From Luidia sarsii (taxonomy: Eukaryota; Echinodermata; Asteroidea; Paxillosida; Luidiidae), in the NCBI GenBank assembly GCA_949987565.1, contig OX465117.1, forward strand, positions 1,964,214-2,028,213: a DNA stretch of 64,000 nucleotides, written 5' to 3'. Within the stretch, counting starts at the first letter, position 1, and the number at the start of each line of letters is the position of its first letter. The notes beneath the pieces are model-generated. The model was given only the letters and a program-made list of their open reading frames with translations. It was not told where the DNA came from and made no database searches. This document shows, one piece after another, positions 60,901 to 64,000 of the stretch. The translations under genes and the position numbers were made by a program.

Positions 60901-63272
60901 TAGTTGGCACTTACTCCATACACAAATAACCTTTTGTTTATTTTCCCTTTGATCTCCCCTCCCTTGGTGTGCATCTGCATCCCACTCCCTTCCCTTTTGT
61001 CCTTCCTCTGTTATGTGTGTCAGGGCTTTCCTTCCCCTGACTGTCTGTGTTTGTCCTCGTCACTTTGCTTTTGAGAAAGGTCAAGCTAGGATCAAAACGT
61101 CAGGCCCTCTAACTTTTGAGATTTATGTATTGCTGGTCATTTTAGTAAGTGAGCAGTTTGCAACAGTTTTTGTATTAACTTCACAAATAACCTTTGTGAG
61201 TTTGCATGGTTCTGTGAAGAACCAAGAGACCTGGAGTCACTGTGAAAAATAACCGTCGTGAGTTTTGTGCTTTTCAGAACAAACAAGAAACTCTAAGTAC
61301 CTTGATTTATTCCAGAACCACACTATTTCACAGGGAGAATAAATTGTAGATGGTGCCACAAACGATTCTGAACATACTCTGCCATGAATAGCCTCACTTC
61401 TAACCGAACTCCAACTAAAACTCTCCTTATAAACCTGGATGCAACACTTGAGTACATTTTTCATTGCCATTTTTTAAAGCTGTTTAAAAATTCTGAGTCA
61501 GTTTTTACTTTATTTGTTTCAGTTCAAAATCGGAAAAAGGATTACTGGACCGGGACGCAACCTCTGACTACCAGCACTCTTATTACACGTAAGTGATGTA
61601 TTTCTTCTTCTTTTTAATTGAATCGAAACTCAGAAGAAAAGAGTTGTTCTGTGGCTTTGCCAATGTTCTTCTCAGTGCTATACTTCGGGTCTTAAAGTTG
61701 TCTTTAAACACTGCAAGCCTGTAAGGCATAACCATGATTTGGAGCAGATCGATAAATTGTGTTGAAACTGCCTGAAAATTTGTTTTCTTTCAACTGACCA
61801 GTTGGACCAGCATTGAGTTGGCCCTCAACTAGCATGAGACACTTTCAACAGTTATTTAGCCACAGTGCCACTGCTAAATTCAAACCCTGCATTCAGTGAC
61901 CAGACAAAGAATCACGCACCTCTCGTTGGAACATCTGTTTGGCGGCCAAACTCCTCTTGGCTTGCGATACGATGCGATGCACTTGCTCCGATCGCTCAGT
62001 CAACTGCTCGCGCTCAGTGCTGTCCAGCTCGGACTCGCTGCCTGACGTCACGTAATCCGAAGACTGGCCAATAGAGAGGGCCTCGTTGCCGTGACGATAC
62101 AGGCAACGGTCCTTTTTAGGAGTGGCACTCTCCGCAGCATGGGAGCTTTGTTGGACAACGTTGCTTTGCAGTTCAACCTAAAAAAAAAAAAATTAAAATA
62201 AATCAGTTTCCACCTTCCCACGATATTTATTTCAAGCAAATAATAAAGGGAGAGTATATTATTTGTAAAGTGCCCAATTTCTGGACATTCAAAATTTGAG
62301 AAATTACTTATTGATCAAGAAGTTTGTTATTGTACCAGAAATTCTGTGAAATGTAAGCGCCCAAGAACCTACCACTTTCAAGTTGGCTGCATTTTTCTAA
62401 CTTTCAGCAGGCAATCAGGTATAGCACTGATCATGCATTGCTGACTAGAGGTTGACCAAGAAAACCCTCATTGAACTAAAACATTCATGTATAGGGCTAT
62501 AGGCTAACAGTAACAAAATAATTATGCTAAGTATAACAGCAACTGTGGCCATATTGTAAGTGATCCCCTAAAATCAACATACTGTATATTGTATACAATA
62601 TAATATGAAATGATGCCAAATATACAAAATTAAAAAATCATTCAAACAGGACTCCTAGGGGTAGAGTTTAGATTTTCTCGCAATATTCTGGTTTAAACAC
62701 ATGGTGGTGCTATTAAAAATTCTGCTGGGTACATTTTACGATCCTGGAAGCTGACATAGTTTCTCAGAATTTTCTCGTGACATGGCTGACGGATTGAGCT
62801 GGAACTTTCACTGTGCATTATTTCATGCAATTCATATGCTCGTTTAGACAAAGTATGGACACGTTTCTAAGACCTTTACAAATGGTGATATACAAAAACT
62901 GCTTACTGACTAAAATTACCAAAGTGTAAATCTTAAAATTTAGTGGGCCTGACGTTTCAATCCCAGCAGGACCTTTCTCAAAGGTCCTGCTAGGATCGAA
63001 ACGTCAGGCCCACTAAATTTTAACCTTTTCAAATGGTGTGTAGGGGCTTTAACACGCCTTTTTGTAATCTTTGTTTACACAAAAAATAAATTCAAGGAAA
63101 TCAGGATCATAAGGGAACTCACTGCTTGAAATGATTCCTGAAGCTGTTCTTGTTTTTTGGCAAGATTCAATTGTCGAACTCGTTCTTTAACATCGCGACG
63201 AAATCTGTCCAGTTTGGCCTGCTTTTCCGCTTGGGTCTGCAAGATTCGTCGCTCCTCTTGCTCAGCAGAAAG
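54919..63272 (-). CDS. CCDC15: CCDC15-like coiled-coil protein, eight exons, 5' partial
   Basis: Exons in transcript order: 63,272-63,123; 62,177-61,920; 60,842-60,792; 59,865-59,434; 57,885-57,782; 56,702-56,511; 56,010-55,862; 54,968-54,919. Lengths 150, 258, 51, 432, 104, 192, 149 and 50 nt sum to 1,386, giving 461 codons plus TGA. Every junction is GT-AG and in phase. From memory of the family, the best match is vertebrate CCDC15: an early charged coiled coil (RRDVKERVRQLNLAKKQEQL), a block MYRRLFMDIEREQVKE, and a C terminus with PPLCACAPSIWD, NPETCANNCLFYKN and AYAKALHSLL. CCDC15 is reported as a centriole inner-lumen protein in vertebrate cells; a centriole or cilium role here is inference. 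The start codon and N-terminal exon lie upstream or outside the window. It is shorter than the human protein (about 950 residues), mainly in the middle. Confidence 0.85.
54969..55861 (-). other. Intron 7 of the CCDC15-like gene
   Basis: About 0.9 kb. Holds a partial dispersed repeat at 55,690-55,790 (gagaaaggtcatgctaggat). No other feature seen. Confidence 0.6.
55862..56010 (-). CDS. CCDC15: CCDC15-like gene, exon 7 (cysteine-containing conserved C-terminal block)
   Basis: Acceptor ccaatgtatctag, donor aaag/gtcagc. It starts by completing an AGA arginine codon and encodes YIRALKAMMREKIEQMEVEV, then PPLCACAPSIWDTNPETCAN and NCLFYKNPK. The Cys pattern C-x-C...W-D...C-x3-C is the most diagnostic part of the protein. 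Confidence 0.88.
56110..56345 (+). mobile_element. Dispersed repeat copy (pyrimidine-rich head plus GATCAAAAC core)
   Basis: Pyrimidine-rich stretch, then tcatactgcctttgaaagct, gggatcaaaacattcagccc and acacagtttgcgacatga. Matches copies at 51,700 (inverted) and 60,945. It lies within intron 6 next to exon 7. Confidence 0.6.
56511..56702 (-). CDS. CCDC15: CCDC15-like gene, exon 6 (charged coiled coil)
   Basis: Acceptor cctttgccacag, donor caccag/gtacgt. Completes a CGA arginine codon, then encodes LKEEKEKERRRIEAEAHQ and EEEIYQRQREEQEQMEQV, a strongly charged helix, ending STELT plus two bases of the arginine codon finished by exon 7. Confidence 0.85.
56806..56945 (+). mobile_element. SINE family B fragment
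   Basis: Box-B-like gcgggttcaaatcccacctg, then cagcaggcaatcgggcaaag, cactgagcac and a unique tail. The 5' tRNA part is missing. Confidence 0.6.
57051..57236 (-). mobile_element. tRNA-derived SINE, family A, copy 1
   Basis: On the minus strand GGCCGGATAGCTCAGATGGG (box A) and GTGGGTTCAAGTCCTGG (box B) form a tRNA-like head. The 3' part on the plus strand reads ttagatggtggccttcccaa, then tcaactagtctttgcagg. Shared with copies at 57,990 and 59,944. Confidence 0.65.
57469..57719. mobile_element. Foldback element with about 70-bp inverted ends
   Basis: Left end taataggttagcggtaacac pairs with the right end gtgttaccgcaaacctatta, and the pairing continues through cacacatactcacaaaagag-type sequence to ggttctgaaaag. 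The middle holds cctgaagaaaaacagagcac, a damaged form of the hammerhead-like motif at 52,250. It ends 62 bp short of exon 5. Confidence 0.75.
57782..57885 (-). CDS. CCDC15: CCDC15-like gene, exon 5
   Basis: Acceptor ttgtgttcctag, donor cagcg/gtaaag. In phase 0 it starts ATG GGT CAC and encodes GHQFSMYRRLFMDIEREQVK followed by a basic helix ending KNIQ. The ATG is internal here, because exon 4 joins in frame. Confidence 0.85.
57990..58078 (-). mobile_element. SINE family A, copy 2, left part (interrupted)
   Basis: gggggtttgaaccctgccct, ttacctcctgag and attaggtggaggccttccca correspond to copy 1. The copy is cut at 58,078 by the following element and appears to resume at 58,866. Confidence 0.55.
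58079..58686. mobile_element. 608-bp terminal-inverted-repeat element nested in a SINE
   Basis: Left tagacccttcttactgacgt and right (reversed) tagacccatcttcgatgacg are inverted and continue about 60 bp imperfectly, sharing tgacgtcac, gccatcttg and acacaca. Each end therefore carries a CRE-like TGACGTCA and a YY1-like CAAGATGGC. No long frame inside; superfamily not identified. Confidence 0.6.
58687..58865. other. Unassigned DNA between the element and the SINE remainder
   Basis: Repeats the motif aatgttgcgtac (near 58,750 and 58,831) in direct orientation. It may be a further insertion. Confidence 0.35.
58866..58902 (-). mobile_element. SINE family A, copy 2, right part
   Basis: agtccggggtggggacatca and gtcagaagtattcaacc match agtctttgccagagtggggg and gtcagaggcaattcaacc of the copy near 60,050-60,092. 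Confidence 0.45.
59014..59390. repeat. Degenerate CAAGTC-rich repeat tract
   Basis: Many copies of caagtc, gagtc and gactca in both orientations, partly interrupted at 59,110-59,210. It ends just before the donor of exon 4. Confidence 0.6.
59434..59865 (-). CDS. CCDC15: CCDC15-like gene, exon 4 (largest exon, low complexity)
   Basis: Acceptor gcatttcctcag, donor agaagg/gtaaga, phase 0 at both ends, 144 codons. Starts HTESGVSHQDQVIDLEEQAT, then a Ser/Pro/Gly-rich linker containing KTVTFAGLGNAKGQR, and a basic tail RKDEKARRRQARN. Likely disordered. It is the least conserved part, so assignment rests on splice phase with its neighbours. Confidence 0.8.
59944..60092 (-). mobile_element. tRNA-derived SINE, family A, copy 3
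   Basis: ttgccaaagaaaactttgac, tggattaacgtaccactgct and ccatctgagctatccagccc match copy 1, with a deletion in the box B region. Confidence 0.6.
60163..60184. repeat. Small perfect hairpin
   Basis: tataccata and tatggtata are a perfect 9-bp inverted pair around acc, next to further atggt repeats. Confidence 0.6.
60231..60406. mobile_element. Foldback element, same family as 57,469-57,719
   Basis: Left atgaggtgtgcagtgacacc and right inverse ending ataccacctcat. Both carry the family core (cttttgtgagtgagtgagtg and ttttcagaaccacactcact). Confidence 0.6.
60485..60720 (+). mobile_element. SINE family B fragment
   Basis: ctcctgctttctagtgcaga resembles the 50,270 region, then ctgcctgagctgcctg and cagcaggcaatcagtcaaag. 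Box B is degenerate. Confidence 0.5.
60792..60842 (-). CDS. CCDC15: CCDC15-like gene, 17-codon microexon 3
   Basis: Acceptor ttcttttcatccag, donor cccacag/gtaagc, both strong, phase 0 at both ends. Encodes SNIPGGHWGTEFTRDPQ. Because 51 nt is a multiple of three it could be skipped without a frameshift. Confidence 0.75.
60945..61170 (+). mobile_element. Dispersed repeat copy with full GATCAAAACGTCAGG core
   Basis: Pyrimidine-rich head (ccctttgatctcccctccct) followed by ttgagaaaggtcaagctagg, atcaaaacgtcaggccctct and agtgagcagtttgcaacag. It lies in intron 2. Confidence 0.65.
61185..61375. mobile_element. Degenerate foldback-family copy
   Basis: ggttctgtgaagaaccaaga, gcttttcagaacaaacaaga, ttccagaaccacactatttc and agatggtgccacaaacgatt recall the 57,469 element but in damaged order. 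Confidence 0.45.
61920..62177 (-). CDS. CCDC15: CCDC15-like gene, exon 2
   Basis: Acceptor tttttttttttttag, donor cgagag/gtgcgt, phase 0 at both ends, 86 codons. Starts VELQSNVVQQSSHAAESATP and ends in a helix with TEREQLTERSEQVHRIVSQA and KRSLAAKQMFQRE. The latter recalls the second coiled coil of human CCDC15. CpG-rich relative to the introns. It lacks a suitable ATG, so it is seen only by reading the open frame between splice sites. Confidence 0.82.
62400..62500 (+). mobile_element. SINE family B tail
   Basis: tttcagcaggcaatcaggta and tagcactgatcatgcattgc match the family B tail; the head is missing. Intron 1. Confidence 0.5.
62933..63023. repeat. Near-perfect 44-bp-arm palindrome in intron 1
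   Basis: 62,933-62,976 and 62,980-63,023 pair with two mismatches and a 3-nt loop (ctc). The arms contain gggcctgacgtttc and gatcgaaacgtcaggccc, so this is a head-to-head form of the dispersed repeat seen at 51,700, 56,110 and 60,945. It ends 99 bp from exon 1. Confidence 0.9.
63123..63272 (-). CDS. CCDC15: CCDC15-like gene, first exon in the window
   Basis: Acceptor gtctcttttccag, donor caagca/gtgagt, 50 codons, phase 0 at both ends. Encodes LSAEQEERRILQTQAEKQAK then LDRFRRDVKERVRQLNLAKK, aligning with the early coiled coil of CCDC15. The acceptor shows at least one exon lies upstream. Confidence 0.85.
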
Positions 63273-63400
63273 CTGGAAAAGAGACATTCAATGACAAAAC
63301 TTGCAAACTCAGGTACAATTGGAGGCAAGATTTTAGTTTAATGCCCACAGCCCCACACTGTGAAAGTCTTGGGGGAGGGGGAAGTCCACAATAGACCACC

Positions 63401-63624
63401 TATTGTTATGCAGACAATAGCCATTGTCTGGCAGTGGCACAACCACTTGCCAAAAAAATTAACTTCTTTTTTTTTCAAAAATCTTGATCAATAATGAAGT
63501 GCATGTTTTGTTTTTCAGTTGACACATGTACGCATCACAAAATCATGATTTTGGGAAAAACTATACATCCATTTTGGGGGGCAAGTGGTTGTGCCAGACA
63601 ATGGTAATTGTCTACATAACAATA
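63401..63624. mobile_element. Foldback MITE with about 48-bp inverted ends
   Basis: Left tattgttatgcagacaatag and caaccacttgcc; right ggcaagtggttgtgccagac and tctacataacaata. The left arm has a short extra agtg. Upstream of exon 1. Confidence 0.7.
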
Positions 63625-63730
63625 AATACTCAGTCTTTTGGGGGGCATCATGTTTTTCCACCCTTTTACAGAAACTAATTTAGAGGGGTCAACCCCTCAA
63701 AATCTTAAAAAGGGCAATTGTAAGGTCCAA

Positions 63731-63851
63731 GTTACTCCGACTAGTCCGTGTAGCGAAATCAACTTAGGGTCTAGACCCTTAAACAGGGCCCAGATCAACG
63801 GTTCCCTCCAGTATTCAAGGGGACTGACAATCTGGACTTAGTCAGAGTAAC
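63731..63851. repeat. Inverted repeat with central palindrome
   Basis: gttactccgactagtcc (63,731) pairs imperfectly with ggacttagtcagagtaac (63,834). agggtctagaccct at 63,766-63,779 is a perfect 14-bp palindrome inside. Confidence 0.6.
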
Positions 63852-64000
63852 ATGGGCCTTACTAATACTAGTTGCGGTAACCCTCATCCTCCCTCAGGTC
63901 TGTGCGATGTGCAGTGCGATGTCCCGGACGTTGCTTTACACTGCTGTTCAGGAAACAGTCGTAGGGCTCAACGCGTGCACACTTCCGCAGACCACTCCGC
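63852..64000. other. Right-edge CpG-rich stretch, coding status undecided
   Basis: CpG density rises towards the edge. Both strands are open: on the minus strand a frame enters from outside and stops at 63,870-63,868 after 43 codons; on the plus strand a frame from ATG 63,852 stays open to the edge. Neither is recognised, and I call no gene. Confidence 0.3.

Overview
The window looks like nuclear DNA of an animal, probably a marine invertebrate and possibly an echinoderm or other deuterostome. The reasons are spliced genes with GT-AG introns, tRNA-derived SINE fragments, many short foldback transposons, a THAP-domain relic and a large tandem satellite. I see no bacterial operon, CRISPR array, rRNA gene or viral gene. 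The organism call is inference.

Positions 1 to about 45,740 are one tandem satellite that runs off the left edge. The basic monomer is 231 bp (77 x 3). Fourteen shorter monomers, about 208 bp each, carry a 150-bp G-rich block with a strong G-quadruplex motif, in two sequence variants (A and B). The array has grown by nested duplications with shifts of 1,154, 2,752, 3,214, 4,124, 8,950 and 16,054 bp. The 60-codon frames repeated through the array start at TTG, not ATG, and are not genes. From 44.6 to 47.3 kb the monomers diverge. Here the array edge is broken by a CACTA-like element (45,741-46,206) and two small foldback elements, and a fifteenth, more degenerate G-rich block lies at 46,304-46,461.

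At the array edge (47,259-48,536, + strand) several short open stretches with splice sites join in phase. They may form a small gene of unknown function whose first coding exon lies inside the last recognisable satellite monomer. From 48.5 to 54.9 kb I find mainly transposon remains: a tRNA-like SINE head, a 43-bp-arm palindrome, an AGT microsatellite, a hammerhead-like motif, a pogo-like MITE, a pseudogenised THAP domain between inverted repeats, and a piggyBac-like MITE.

From 63,272 down to 54,919 (minus strand) there is a convincing eight-exon gene, 5' incomplete. All seven splice junctions are in phase, and I recognise the product as a CCDC15-like protein, related to a vertebrate centriole protein. 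Its introns hold SINE fragments, foldback elements and a 608-bp inverted-repeat element nested in a SINE.
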